A stretch of DNA of 64,000 bases from the NCBI GenBank assembly GCA_029891345.1, contig CM057000.1, positions 135,562,163 through 135,626,162 on the forward strand. Direction: 5' to 3'. A program made the translations under genes and the position numbers. The notes under the pieces were generated by a model, which was not told where the DNA came from, ran no database searches, and saw nothing but the letters and a program-made list of their open reading frames with translations. The stretch comes from Dryococelus australis. Lineage: Eukaryota; Arthropoda; Insecta; Phasmatodea; Phasmatidae. This document shows positions 11,691 through 22,638 of the stretch, in pieces (positions within the stretch are counted from its first letter, which is position 1; each line of letters begins with the position of its first letter).

Positions 11691-12048
11691 CACATGAATA
11701 CTCATTAAGTACATATATACCCATGTAATATTTATTTCATTTCAGATTTTGACCAAATGGTTGGTTGGCTTGTTACTAGGATTCCTTAATGTAATGTTAA
11801 TTTCGGATTATCGCGTTAAGAGTCTCGGCCAGTGCACCTAATATTATTTTATATCCGAATTTAACAAATATTTAGTTTTGATTTATATTCCTGCTTACAG
11901 CAATTATTGCAATGTTGGGTTCGATTCTTGGGCAGAACACTTATTATTATTTTCATTTTGATCTTAACAAAAATTTATTTTGTATTCCTGCATATAATAA
12001 TAAGGTAATGCAATTTTTTTGATAACTGACTATGATTCCCAGACTTCT

Positions 12049-12282
12049 GTTAATCAGAAGTTAGCATTCGTTATGTTAAGATGTGTACTTAGAGTGAAAA
12101 TAATTATTTTAGATAATCTATACGTAAATACTACTTATGTGTTCTTGACTTGCAATGAAGGAATGAGTATGTTCTCAAATGTATAGTTATCTTCCATCAT
12201 TGTTTTTTGTTTTTTATTGGTCGATGGGTATTTGGTTTCAGATCATTACATACATAGTCGTTTCAGTTGGATATGTATTATG
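12049..12282 (+). repeat. 234-bp direct repeat, copy 1
   Basis: Matches 13942-14175 over its whole length with about three differences that I can count. It starts GTTAATCAGAAGTTAGC. This copy sits inside the left arm; the corresponding point of the right arm lacks it. Its identity is far higher than that of the arms, so the duplication is younger. Confidence 0.92.
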
Positions 12283-12456
12283 CCAATTCTTGCGCATTCA
12301 CTTATTACCGATGTCTATCGCATTACCTGATATATGTCTACTCCTCAACTGACGTGTTACAAGTTCGGCGTCAGTTATTTAAGTTTGAGAATTGTGGAGG
12401 CAATGCAGTTATATGATGTAATCTGGTAATGTCGTAATCGTGTAACTAACGTAATT

Positions 12457-12955
12457 GTGCAAATCGATACTTGCATAATCAAGCAGGTGAATAACCAAGT
12501 ACAAATATTTACTTTTCAATCACACAACTATACAATACTAAATGAAGTGAAAATTAAAATGATATACAAAGCCATAGAAAGAGAAATACTTGCACACTTA
12601 TCTGATTTTCAAAGAAGGGATTCAGGATGGGTTTTTTGAGTTCAGCATACCAGTCGTAACACTCTGATAATTGTGATATTGTGTTTACTCGTAGTGATGT
12701 CCTATATAGAGCTAAGATGAAGTATTGTTTGTTGATCACCGGGAAGCGAATGCATGTATTGCAGCAAGGCATTTGCGATTAGGTTTAGTGCTAGAAAACC
12801 TGAAGATAGTAACTATTAATTTGCCAATAGTTATAAGAGCTATCTATACATGTGTTAACTGTAATGTTGTATATGCGAGTAGTGAAACCTTGAGTGGATA
12901 CTGTAGAAAATGTTCTATGAGTTTAGAGCATAGTATAAATTCTTTTTTGAAATGA
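12457..12955 (+). pseudogene. Coding remnants in the fold-back core, with a CxxC-CxxC motif
   Basis: Two open stretches in different frames. The first (12457-12639) ends in a segment EREILAHLSDFQRRDSGW. The second (open from 12716 to the stop at 12953) contains CVNC, 13 residues, then CRKC, which could form a zinc ribbon. The second has no ATG before the cysteines, so neither is an intact gene. An AATAAA lies at about 13010. The two may be parts of one protein separated by a frameshift or intron. I do not recognise the family; the region could be a decayed element-encoded protein. Confidence 0.4.
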
Positions 12956-13266
12956 GAATATGATGGAGTATATGTAAGTAATACTACATATTTTTCGATA
13001 ATTTTTTGAAATAAAGATAAATTTTATGAAAGACTATTGTTTTTATTAATTCTATCCCTTCCAACTTTTACGTGTTGTTATTAGCAATCGCTTATAAAAG
13101 TTAAGAGAATGATAATAAAGACTTCAATATAAAAATGTATGGATAGTTGAATGCCTATATAACATTCATTCTACCGATATGTATAAATTTTTGAAGACAT
13201 TACATGAAACATTTTTTTAATATGTATGGCTAGATATATCCTATAAACACTTGGATTTGTAAATAT

Positions 13267-13600
13267 TGCTGCAGATTGATTGAAAGATTATTAATATTTG
13301 GTAAAGATTGGTAAAGACTGATGTAAAGATAATAAAAGATCGGTAAGGAATGGTGGAAATATTGGTGAGGATTTATGGAAAAAATTGATAAAGATTGGGA
13401 AAGATTGATGGAAAGATTTTTAAATATTGTAAATGATTGGTGAAAAGATTGGTAAAGATTGGCAAAGATTGGTGGACAGATTGTTAAACAATGGTAAGGA
13501 TTGATGGAAACATTGGTAAGAATTGATGGAATATTGTTAAAGTTTGGTAAGGATTGATGGAAATATTGTTAAATATTGATCGAAAGTATGTTAAAGATTG
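13267..13600 (+). repeat. Irregular tandem repeat of GATTGGTAAA type
   Basis: Short words such as GATTGGTAAAGATTGG and GATTGATGGAAA are repeated with variable spacing across about 330 bp of the core. A short GT run (about 13605-13618) and a TTTTGGGTTA-type repeat (13620-13720) follow. Confidence 0.8.
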
Positions 13601-13941
13601 GTTTGTGTGTGTGTGTGTTTTGGAGTAGATTTTGGTTTTTGGTCAATTTTGGGTTGATTTGGGTTATTTTGGATTATTTTGGGTTTGTTTGTGTTATTTT
13701 AGATCATCTTAGGTTAATTTCGATCAATTTGATTAATTAGGAGCAAGTATGGGTGGAGCTGGTTTGCAAATTGGAATATTTTAGGTTCTTTGTGTGTGAG
13801 TTTGTGTTAGTCTGTGTATATGTGTTGTCGATTGGTTGTGTCGATTGCGTATGTGTTGTCGATTGGTGTAGACAGATGATAAATGCTGTAATATAGAGTG
13901 AGCTAGTTAATGAAAAGAATTATGCGTAATATCATAAATAT

Positions 13942-14175
13942 GTTAATCAGAAGTTAGCATTCGTTATGTTAAGATGTGTACTTAGAGTGAAAATAATTAT
14001 TTTAGATAATCTATACGTAAATACTACTTATGTGTTCTTAACTTGCAATGAAGGAATGAGTATGTTCTCAAATGTATAGTTATCTTCCATCCTTGTTTTT
14101 TGTTTTTTATTGGTCGATGGGTATTTGGTTTCAGATCATTACATACATAGTCGTTGCAGTTGGATATGTATTATG
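13942..14175 (+). repeat. 234-bp direct repeat, copy 2
   Basis: Second copy of 12049-12282, located in the core. The two copies bracket 12283-13941, which includes the coding remnants and the GATTGG repeat. Confidence 0.92.
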
Positions 14176-14220
14176 TCAATATTTTGGTTAATTTACTTGG
14201 TATGCAATTAAAATAATTAT

Positions 14221-14541
14221 CTATTTATCCTGTATGGTTTTTAAATTTTTATATATATATATTCCACTACACACTAAACGAAACTTGAAACTGTCCTGTG
14301 TATGATCCATGTGATGGAACTCGTATATCTCACCACTTACTACATTTACTATAACCATTTCAAACCCAGGAGTTCTTTTATAAACAACCTGTACATCATT
14401 ATACTTTAAATTAAATATGTGTGATAATGTGTATTGCAAGACAGAAGATGGAGATTTGTTTATTTGTGTTGTATGAAATGTTGATATAGTTTTCAAGTAT
14501 TTAGTTTTGCTGGTAAATTTTGATGTTAAGGGGTTTTGCAA
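14221..14541 (-). other. Open frame of unknown significance in the core
   Basis: 106 sense codons on the minus strand, but the first codon is TTG and no ATG opens the frame. No motif recognised. Part of its sequence is duplicated directly downstream: 14459-14544 resembles 14616-14698. Probably a remnant or chance frame. Confidence 0.25.
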
Positions 14542-14544
14542 GTG

Positions 14545-15230
14545 AATGGTTTGTCGTTAGTAATATAGTTTGAAGTGGTTCCTAAATATGATTGTGTCTG
14601 CTTTGTATGCGTTGTTCATTTGAGTTGTATGATCTGTTGATATATTTTCAAGTATTTGGTTTTGCTTGTAAAGTTTGGTGGTATGGGGTTTTGCAATTGT
14701 CTGTTATGGTGTGTGTAAATTAGTTGTATGAGTGTGCATATGTGTGTTTAGGTGTGTGTGCATGTATGGGTATGTGTTTTGCTATTACATGGTGATATGT
14801 TTTATCAAAGTAATTCATTGGAAATATTCTGTCTGTGGGTGTTCGTGTGTGTTGAAGCCGTATGCATAATTGTTTTTCCTGTTAGGTTTTGTTGAGTTGA
14901 CAAGAATAAAGCAGGAAGTGATCTCGCTTGAAAATATTGTATGGGCCTCATGTTTACGGTAAGGCTTTAGTATTGAGCTGTCGTTCCTCGGGAGCATACG
15001 TATACCTCTCTACATACAATGTGCATACTTGATAAGTGTGTCTGGCGAATGGTAGCCTAGTGTAAGTGTAATACCTCACTTTCATAATAATGCTAATTAT
15101 AAATTCTGAAACTAATGAAAAGATATATGAGAGTTGACATCTGCTGTTTTGGTGAGAAGACATATTACTTTCTTGAATGTTTAGTGGTTAATTATTAATG
15201 TGTAGATGTACATATCTAGTAAATATTCAT
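14545..15230. other. Rest of the fold-back core
   Basis: GT- and TG-rich low-complexity sequence (about 14700-14790), then unassigned AT-rich sequence. Nothing coding seen. Confidence 0.4.
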
Positions 15231-15904
15231 TACATGATTATGCAAACATGGATTTGCACCATTATGTTAATTACACAATTACATTATTACCTGATTACAT
15301 CATATAACTGCATTGCCTCCAACTTTCTCGACCTTCAACAGTTGACATAGAACATGTAACATGTTAGTTGAGCAGTAAACATAGGTCAGGTAATAAGATA
15401 GACATCGAGCATAAGTGAATGCATAAGAATGGATTTTCCAGAATTTTATATCAATATTAAGTGAGTCGCCTGGGAATCGAAGTCAGTAATCCAAAAATAG
15501 ATTATATTAATTACTATATGCAGGTATACAGAGCAAAAATTAATATTTATTAAGTTCAAATTTAAAATAGTAATGTGTTCTGTCCAAGAATCAAACCCAA
15601 ATACGAAAATAGCATTGCATTATTGTTCTAAGCAGGAATAAATATCAAAACTAAATTTATTGTTAAATTCGGATATAAAATAATATAAGGTGCTCTAACC
15701 AAGACTTGAACTCGATAATCTGAAATTAACATTACATTAAGTAAACCTAGTACCAAGCCAACTCACAAGTAAAATCTGGTTAAAATCGGAAATGAAATAA
15801 ATGTTATGTAGGCAAATATGTCCTTGATGAGTATGCACTTGATAAGTTTATGGCTAACTGTGCTTACAAATTTTTTGAGTTGTGTTTGAATTTGCAGTCT
15901 TGCA

Positions 15905-16270
15905 ACTACGCTTATAAAATGACATAACTCATGATTAATCTTACAAGAAAGGGAATAGAATCTAAATGACATAACCATCGTGTTGGATATTGGATATGAT
16001 GCCTATGTTATGAATTTGATTCCTATGTTTCCAACCATTCGTAAATTATGATTAAATTTATAAAAAGGGCTTAACGCATAATTTACCTTGGCAGACAGGT
16101 TATAGGGCTTAAATGACATAATCATTATGTTGTATGTCGGGTATGGTGTCTATGTTATGAATTTGATGACCATAGCATCAATGGTTCGGAAATTATGAGT
16201 ATATTTATAAAAGGGCTTAATTCAAAAGTGACCTTGCCAGAAAGGGTCTAGGACATAAATGACATGTTGT
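15905..16270 (-). repeat. Degenerate ~145-bp tandem repeat (right arm)
   Basis: Inverse counterpart of 11262-11690, with blocks such as TTATAAAAAGGGCTTAA and TTATGAATTTGATNCC recurring. Confidence 0.65.
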
Positions 16271-16764
16271 AAGGTAAGCGATGAGCTGTGTTTGATGTTC
16301 GAAATGGTTATATAATTAATAAAAAAAATTAAAAAATATCACTTCTGTGTTTACGAAAATTCAAAACGGCTATGGTTATAGTTACATAATATTTTTTTCT
16401 GATAACATATTCTTATCAGTATAAAAATACGGATCTTCATACATGTTGCTCGATTCACTTACTTGTAAAAAATTAATAACTATATTTTTAATTTCTTTAT
16501 AAAGAAGTATGTTTTGAATATTTGGCTGTTGTGACCCCATAAACTAAATCTCTTTTAAAGTACTAGTTTATGAACATGTTGCTCCATTAATGTATGGTTG
16601 ACAATTTTAAAGTTTTATATACATATATTAACATAAACACACCACTTTTTTACATAATTAAGATTTATTATTTATTACAACTTCATTATGAATGTGCGAG
16701 TTTGTAGGTGAGCCTTTTTTATAACCTTATTAAAATCCCATTTCAACTTATGTCTTGGTAGCCG

Positions 16765-16840
16765 CCCTGCCCTTATAGCTCAGGGGTAGGGTGGCCTATT
16801 AGTAGTCGGAGGATCGCGGGTTTGCACCCCAGTGCCTCCG
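16765..16840 (+). other. tRNA-like sequence 1 (right arm)
   Basis: Contains CCTTATAGCTCAGGGGTAGG (A-box-like) and GATCGCGGGTTTGCACCCC (T-arm-like). Inverse counterpart of 10706-10774. Confidence 0.55.
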
Positions 16841-16945
16841 ACACGGCAGATGTTTAGTTCGCTTGTCTCAATGGGAATTTGTCAACAATCCTGTCTAACT
16901 TGAGCTCTTCAACTACAACAATAATGGCAAAAAAAAATATTGCCC

Positions 16946-17001
16946 AGTCGACTAGAGCATTGATTTAACGAGCTGGGGTTCTCTGGTTCAAAACCACTAG
17001 A
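16946..17001 (+). other. tRNA-like sequence 2 (right arm)
   Basis: Contains TGCCCAGTCGACTAGAGC and CTGGTTCAAAACC in A-box and B-box order. Inverse counterpart of 10529-10592. Preceded by an A-rich stretch at 16931-16938. Confidence 0.45.
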
Positions 17002-17706
17002 AAGCAAAGTTTTTTTTTATAGTGTATTAACACATTACATATATGATGGATAAAATTGTCTCAAGCCCCCAGCCAAGCTCAGAGCTCGTAGTACCATGGG
17101 TTAAGCAGTCAAAGGGCAGCAGAGGGGAGGTGTTGAGAGGGTGTTAACCATATCTGAGGAGTGCAGAAGAGAGCCGAGAATCTCGCACCAGGAAGCCGAT
17201 TAATTCCCGAAGTAATCACAACACAGCTTTATATAAGAGGGTGGAGGGTGATGTAGGTAGGTGAAGGGGTGGAACAGGTAGTTAAGTGCAATGTTAAGTG
17301 CGGAGGAGGAGGAACAGGAGGAGGAGGAGATTGTGGTGCTAATTGTGATGCTGCCTCAGGATGTGTTGCTAATGTGGTTCTAGGTGTGGTGCTGGTTGTG
17401 GATGTGGAGGTGGATGTTGATGTAGACCAATCACAGTACAGGGATTGTGGATAACGCCGGCTAGTATCCCGAGAGAGGCTCTTCCAGTCATGCGACAGAA
17501 CTTTGCTTGGTTTCCATCTGTCAGAGACCCTTGCCAGGTTAATCTTATGGCACTACGCCTTGTCAGTGCGCCTAATGGGCCAGAACCATCACTCCACTAC
17601 AACTACCGATTCATCTTACCTGTGGATAAATGACTCTCAAACCGTCTTATTGGTCTAGGGCATAGTAGGCTCATAAACTGTAGCCGGTCATATAGCCTAC
17701 AGCTCA

Positions 17707-18039
17707 ATGGCCGTTGTGACGGCTATCTCTGCACATCGAACGAAAGTCAAACCGACGGTGCCATATGAAGTTGAGAAAATGTTGGCCGTTTGGGACGGTT
17801 TACCTTCGCTGCGACGGGGTGTGTTTGACGAGCTCCACGCCTCACGTCCGCTGGGCGGGCCTGCTGGTCTGCAAGTATGGGCGCCGCGGGCCGCTACCGC
17901 CCACGAAACGATGGCTGCCTTCTCCTCCCTCGTACGTCACTTTAACCACGTGACGCCTGCCAGCCAGTCACGCACCACCAGGGTGACCGTCCAGGACTTC
18001 AGATATCGACGGAGGGAAGATCATTTTGTAATGGTCTAG
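17707..18039 (+). CDS. Possible small ORF, 110 codons, unknown
   Basis: ATG-initiated frame in a locally GC-rich island just outside the fold-back element. AATAAA (about 18050) lies some 10 bases after the stop, followed by a strong hairpin (GGTGTCTC...GAGACACC, 18066-18094). No domain or signal peptide is recognised. Composition and the nearby polyadenylation-type signal make it slightly better than a chance ORF, but there is no homology argument. It could be an exon, a retroelement remnant or chance. Confidence 0.25.
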   Translation: MAVVTAISAHRTKVKPTVPYEVEKMLAVWDGLPSLRRGVFDELHASRPLGGPAGLQVWAPRAATAHETMAAFSSLVRHFNHVTPASQSRTTRVTVQDFRYRRREDHFVMV

Positions 18040-18065
18040 ATGATTTCAAATAAAATATAAATACA

Positions 18066-18094
18066 GGTGTCTCGCCCAGATTCGGGGAGACACC
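18066..18094. other. Strong hairpin
   Basis: GGTGTCTCGCCC is inverted as GGGGAGACACC with a loop of about 6-7 bases. It lies just after a possible ORF end. Confidence 0.6.
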
Positions 18095-18560
18095 ACAGGG
18101 TTTTCACTTGGGCAGGAACTGTTATTCCGTCAACATTTTAAAGAAGGGGCTTGCTGCCATATTAGTTAACTATGGTTTAAAGCAAAATAATTATATGTAA
18201 CCTGCATATAGGTGAGAAGAGATGTAATCTTGTAAAAGTGTAGATTTTGGGGGAAGTTGTAAACATAATTATTTTTATACCTTTTTTATACTAAACGTAA
18301 TGAGTGAGAAAATTATATTTTTATATAACGTTTATTGATTGTAAAATTCTGGGGAAAAACTGTGTAAATGGTTATATTTTGATATAAAAACCAAGGCAAC
18401 GAATAATTTTCAAACCTTTTCACTGGAAACCAAACCAAATCCCCTTTTTTTTTGACGTCAATGGGGGGCTCTCAGCTGTTTTCCAATTTAAAACACCTGC
18501 ATTCAGGAAGCAGTTGAGACAAGGACCTCGTCCTGTATGTGTTGTTAAACACCGTCACAC
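18095..18560. other. AT-rich intergenic sequence
   Basis: Nothing recognised. Confidence 0.4.
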
Positions 18561-18564
18561 TGTG

Positions 18565-18653
18565 ATAACTTTGTGTCGACTTAAGTACAGCACCCATCAT
18601 AACATATGTGCTTTACATTAACTGAAACCGTATATTAAAGTAGACTGATAGGG
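18565..18653 (-). mobile_element. piggyBac-like MITE (family K), end fragment
   Basis: Reverse of the first ~85 bp of the element at 28394-28689: GTCGACTTAAG, CAGCAC, ATCATAA and GAAACCGTA are shared in order. It ends in GGG immediately followed by TTAA (18654-18657). The other end is lost. Confidence 0.7.
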
Positions 18654-18657
18654 TTAA

Positions 18658-19873
18658 AGGGGCTCGACTACTTGGGACTATTTTCCGCGCTTGAGGCAGC
18701 GAAGCGAAGGAGTAAATAGAACGACACTGTCACGCGCGTCTAATGAACTATCGCCTCTAAGCGCGCTGTCGTAGTGAAGTGTGTACCTACGAGACTTAGC
18801 GATGAACTTTATTGGTTCCGAAGTCTTTGGCAAGGTTCGATGCAGGAGCCTCGGGTAGTTTTATGTACCGGGTGAGTCACCCGCGCCTTTTTTCCCCGTT
18901 TCTATGCAACCCGGAAACAATATTACCCATCTACAAAACATCTCCTCCTCTGTAAAATAATGTTCTCTTGTGTAGCCGAGTCCCGTGCCATGTACATACT
19001 CATTACGGCGCCTCGTCTGTCAGCTGAACAATCGACGACGTTGTCAGCCTGCGCCAATCAGAAGCGCGGAAATAGAGAACCGCTACAGCACAGCACCTGC
19101 ATGTTGAATTCTTTTCGTCAATACAGTAAGCGGTGACCGTAATTTTACGTCGCATGTACAAACACGATGGCTCGAAGCGAGGCGGTTTTGTGTTACTAAG
19201 GATGCAATCGTCAAGTACCAACGTACTCGGTAAACATCGCAATAATCTGTTTCAACACAATAAACGGATGTGCGTTATTTGAAATGTGACAGCTTCTCAA
19301 CTCTTTGATGACATAACGCCATCAACGCTTACGTGGTGTTCTGCTGCGATTGATATTTTGTTAGACGGATAACCTTTGTGTGCGGGTTTCCCAGATACGG
19401 ACAAATAGGCGCGTGCGTCTCGCCCTGTATATTATGAGATAGGTAACGCAGTTTTCAGCTAAATTTGAGTGCTTTTAAATTACGTTTATAGCGTCTCGAA
19501 ATCACTCAACAGGCCTCGTATGAAGTCCGCGTTTTTTTTTCTTCACAGATGAGCTCATTGGACACGCGTTTAATAGTTTAGTGGAAAATAAAACGTGTAC
19601 TTGAAACACTCTGCAACGCAATTCAAGTGCCCGGTAGGCTCACCCCTTAATGCTTGTCAGTATCTTCAAAGATCATCGCAACACGTAAACAATTATACAC
19701 GTGAATAAAAATAATAATTGTTTTATAACAACTCAAATGAACGATACAGATTGTATTGCCCGTGACGCAAGAATGTATAGTTAGCTGAGAGACTATAAAC
19801 TAGGCATATCCATACGCTAGTAGCCAGCCAGTAATGAACTTTGTTAAGTGGAGTAAGCATGTAAAATGTGATA
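18658..19873. other. Unassigned sequence, partly CpG-rich
   Basis: 18660-19100 is richer in CG dinucleotides than the surroundings, but no ORF, splice-site pattern or repeat is recognised. Confidence 0.4.
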
Positions 19874-20112
19874 TAGGCTATTCACGGTAAAGTGATCACT
19901 TTGTGAAGCCCTCTCATTTGGAATAACTTTCAATTAATATCTTTTATTTTAGCCCTACATATTAACTTTCGAGTCCAGTGTTTATGACGTGCATGGAAAC
20001 GTTTAGTTTAAAAAGTGGTGGAACGATAAAAATGGCTGTTATGAAAAAAAAAAAAAAAAGAAAAGAAAGCAAGTATGGCCTCAAAAGTGCTCACTTTACT
20101 GTGGACAACCTA
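19874..20112 (+). mobile_element. Family B MITE, copy 1
   Basis: 239 bp between TA duplications (19872-19873, 20113-20114). Left end TAGGCTATTCACGGTAAAGT, right end the inverse AGTGCTCACTTTACTGTGG. An A run of about 16 lies at 20044-20059. No coding capacity. Confidence 0.88.
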
Positions 20113-20221
20113 TACGAATCTATAGGACAGGGGCAAGTGGAGATGCAGAGGCAACATAATTGGCGTCATAAGCGACACAATCCCAGTTTCTCTTGAATGC
20201 CAGTAAAAGAGTACGGAGTAC

Positions 20222-20594
20222 AAAGTGTTAATAGGGCACTTTTAAATGCAACCAACCTTTGAGAGATGTCGCTGCCCTCGCCTGCGTATATTTTAATGGA
20301 CAAGCTGACTGTATTCACTCAGTAAAGTTGATCATGAAGGCAGGAAAGTAGTTCCACGCCTTAACGTCCAATTGAAAGTGTTAAGTAAACATTTGTTAGT
20401 AATGTAATGATGATTCGTAATGCTCGCTCATTTTCAGTGTATATGGGAATCAGAAAATTCTCAAATATTAACTTTTTCTAATAATGTCACAGTGTTGGTT
20501 GATCGACGCGTGTATAAAGTGGAAGAATTCGAGTGCACGCGAGTAAATATTGAACAGGACTTTCAACAGTACTCAGTTTATTGTGAACGGTCTA
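20222..20594 (+). mobile_element. Family A MITE, degraded
   Basis: Internal blocks match 33173-33585: ACCTTTGAGAGATGTCGCTG, CAGTAAAGTTGATCATGAAG and GAAAGTAGTTCCACG. The right end is AACGGTCTA; the left TIR is eroded. The middle is shortened. Confidence 0.65.
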
Positions 20595-20661
20595 TACCGA
20601 GTGAAACAAGTGGGCGTGGCTTGACTTAGCGATGGCGGCGGAGAAGGAAAAATTCCGAGAT

Positions 20662-20686
20662 AAAAAAAAAAAAAAAAAAAAAAAAG
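20662..20686. repeat. Poly(A) run
   Basis: About 25 consecutive A. No retroposon body is recognised upstream, so its origin is open. Confidence 0.8.
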
Positions 20687-20689
20687 GTA

Positions 20690-21698
20690 AAAACAGAGAA
20701 ACTCGGAGCGGAACGGATGAAACATAGTATTTAAGTGGCAAAGAAGGGTTGGGCTGAATGGAAGTTCGAGTTGAATAAAACGATCCGTTAGTAAAGTTCT
20801 GCGTTGAAAAATTCACAAGTGCTTGCCTCCAGTCGGCTTCTTTCACGGCACGTAAAAGTACCCGCCACTTGATTTCCGCTCCTGAGAAAGTTTCAGACGT
20901 GCGTACTTAGCTCTGTAAATGTAACTCCGACCGACTTTAATCGACGTACTGGAGTAACAAATCGTACGGAAAATTCGTTGGAAATTTCTTTATATTCTCT
21001 AGATATTTCACGAGGCGATCAAGTTATTTTTGCCAAATTTAATGCACGTTTTTATTTTTATCGGATTACCTTTCAGTGGCTTAATAAAGGGGTGGGGGGA
21101 AAGCATTTTTACTATAAGCGGGGGAAAAAAATCGAGTTAAGCCACTGAAACGACAGCTGTAGAAAGGAAATTTCGCTAAAGTTCGTTACGGGAGTTGGCG
21201 AATACGAGTGTGCGTTCTTTGTTCTGGTGTGTAATTAGAATTATGTAACATAAAGAGTTTCGTTTTTTTTAATTCTTTTTTGATTGGAATACATTTATAA
21301 GTATTTGCAAGAAAAAAACTGCCACGCGGACTGCTATTTTAATGGTTTTTAATATTAATGGATGCATCAAATATTCTGCGAATGGTTTCTTAAAGTTTTC
21401 TGTAATTTAACAAGAAAACAACATTTGACAGATATATTTCCGCGCAACTTGCATACGCTAAAATATTTGGTTGTAAATATTTTGATTATATTTCATTCTT
21501 ACCTATTGCTTGTCCCCTATATCCTTACCAGCTATCGGATGATATTCTATAAAGAACAGAAACGCACAGCCAAATAAATTAACACATATCCATGTTTTAT
21601 TCAGTATTATACGCCAGGGAACTTCAAACACTGCCCTACCATTCTTACTAACTGCGACATGGATTTTTGGCTTTATTTTGATGTATCATTTTTGTTTA
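20690..21698. other. Unassigned intergenic sequence
   Basis: Nothing recognised. Confidence 0.4.
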
Positions 21699-21900
21699 TA
21701 GGCTTTTCACGGTAAACTGAGCACTTCTGAAAGCCCTGCTTAAGATCTACTTGTATGAACATAGTGTATTGTTCCGTCTTATATAAAATTAACATTGACA
21801 TGCGCCTCTTCGCCTTATTCATGCGTTGGACAAGTGAAATGAGGAAATTATTAGAGAAGTAAACATTGTACAAATCGGCTAATTTGTAAACTTCGATGGG
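21699..21900 (-). mobile_element. Family A MITE, half element
   Basis: Intact left end TAGGCTTTTCACGGTAAACT, then the A-specific GCCCTGCTTAAGATCTACTT. Homology to the reversed A copies stops near the CTTCGATG word; the other half is missing. Confidence 0.75.
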
Positions 21901-22177
21901 GGTAAACTCTAGACGGCTCAATAACACTAGAATAATTACAAAAACTACAAATGATTTTATTACTTCTTCTCATACATGATATCTAATACATGAACAAGCA
22001 AATACTGAATGAATACTAGTTTGGAATATCTAAACAAATAATACAGAATAAAACTTGACTCTTCAAGCTACAATTACATTATCGAATTATTAGGCTCTTA
22101 ATGGGGGACCTCTCGGGTTCACTGCACGTAATATCACCTCCGGATCTATCCTGCACCCATAAACGAATTTCTCCTTA

Positions 22178-22415
22178 TAGACTGTTCACGGTAAATTGAG
22201 CACTTTTTAAGGCCCTGGTAAAGTTTTCCTTTCAGCCAATTTCTATATTTCCGCCACTTTTTAATATAAATATTGCTATGTGACTAATAAACACAGTGTA
22301 TACATTTCATCACACTGAAATTATAACGCCTAAGGCTGCAATAAAATATTTTTATTAGTGGTTAATGGCTGCTGGGAGGGCCTTAAAGAGTGTTCACTTT
22401 ACCGTGAACAGCCTA
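22178..22415 (+). mobile_element. Family B MITE, copy 2
   Basis: 238 bp, TA duplications, left end TAGACTGTTCACGGTAAATT, right end the inverse ACTTTACCGTGAACAGCCTA. Internal words CGCCACTTTTTAATATAAA and CACAGTGTATACATTTCA are shared with other B copies. Confidence 0.9.
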
Positions 22416-22638
22416 TATCACTGATAATTACGACACGACCGGAGTTCCTCCGCTTCGTGATGTGTTGTCGTGGATGGCCAAACTGGACACGTCTCTCCAA
22501 GATGCCGGTATCTCGACTCGCCTTGCAATGTTGTCCTCGCGAGTTTCTCGCGCCGACCTCCGTCGTCGATGTAGCCCTCGAGTAGTGGTACCAAAAGAGT
22601 GGGTCTTCAGGCTCCAGCGGCCTTAAATATACCATCTA
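22416..22638. other. GC-rich spacer
   Basis: CpG-rich 220 bp between a MITE and the Tc1-like element; the reading frames show no motif. Possibly part of an unrelated older repeat. Confidence 0.35.

Larger units (their letters stand above)
9521..12485 (+). repeat. Left arm of the fold-back element
   Basis: In order: the outer end; a CACCAC-type tandem repeat at 9705-9955; a segment at about 10170-10420 absent from the other arm; two tRNA-like sequences on the minus strand (10529-10592, 10706-10774); AT-rich DNA; a degenerate ~145-bp tandem repeat at 11262-11690; and one copy of a 234-bp direct repeat (12049-12282) that the right arm lacks. Arm identity looks moderate, so the inversion is old. 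Confidence 0.75.
9521..17602. mobile_element. Large fold-back element, about 8.1 kb
   Basis: The outer parts of this span are inverted copies of each other. Examples: 9531-9600 against 17520-17590 (GTGATGGTTCTGGCC and its inverse), 10080-10140 against 17113-17190, 10690-10780 against 16765-16850, 11265-11690 against 15905-16270, and 12290-12485 against 15231-15440. The arms are roughly 2.96 kb (left) and 2.37 kb (right); the left holds extra segments at about 10170-10420 and 12049-12282. They enclose a ~2.7-kb core. Long inverted arms with internal tandem repeats resemble Foldback and Galileo-type transposons, but no transposase is recognised. Confidence 0.8.
15231..17602 (-). repeat. Right arm of the fold-back element
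   Basis: Inverse of 9521-12485, shorter by about 0.6 kb. It lacks the segment at 10170-10420 and the 234-bp repeat, and has fewer CACCAC units. It carries the two tRNA-like sequences on the plus strand, so in both arms they face outward. The outer end lies near 17602, where the similarity to 9521-9530 stops. Confidence 0.75.

Noticed and set aside
17269-17454. 61-codon Gly/Val/Asp-rich frame in the right arm
   Set aside because: It is the translation of the inverse CACCAC-type tandem repeat.
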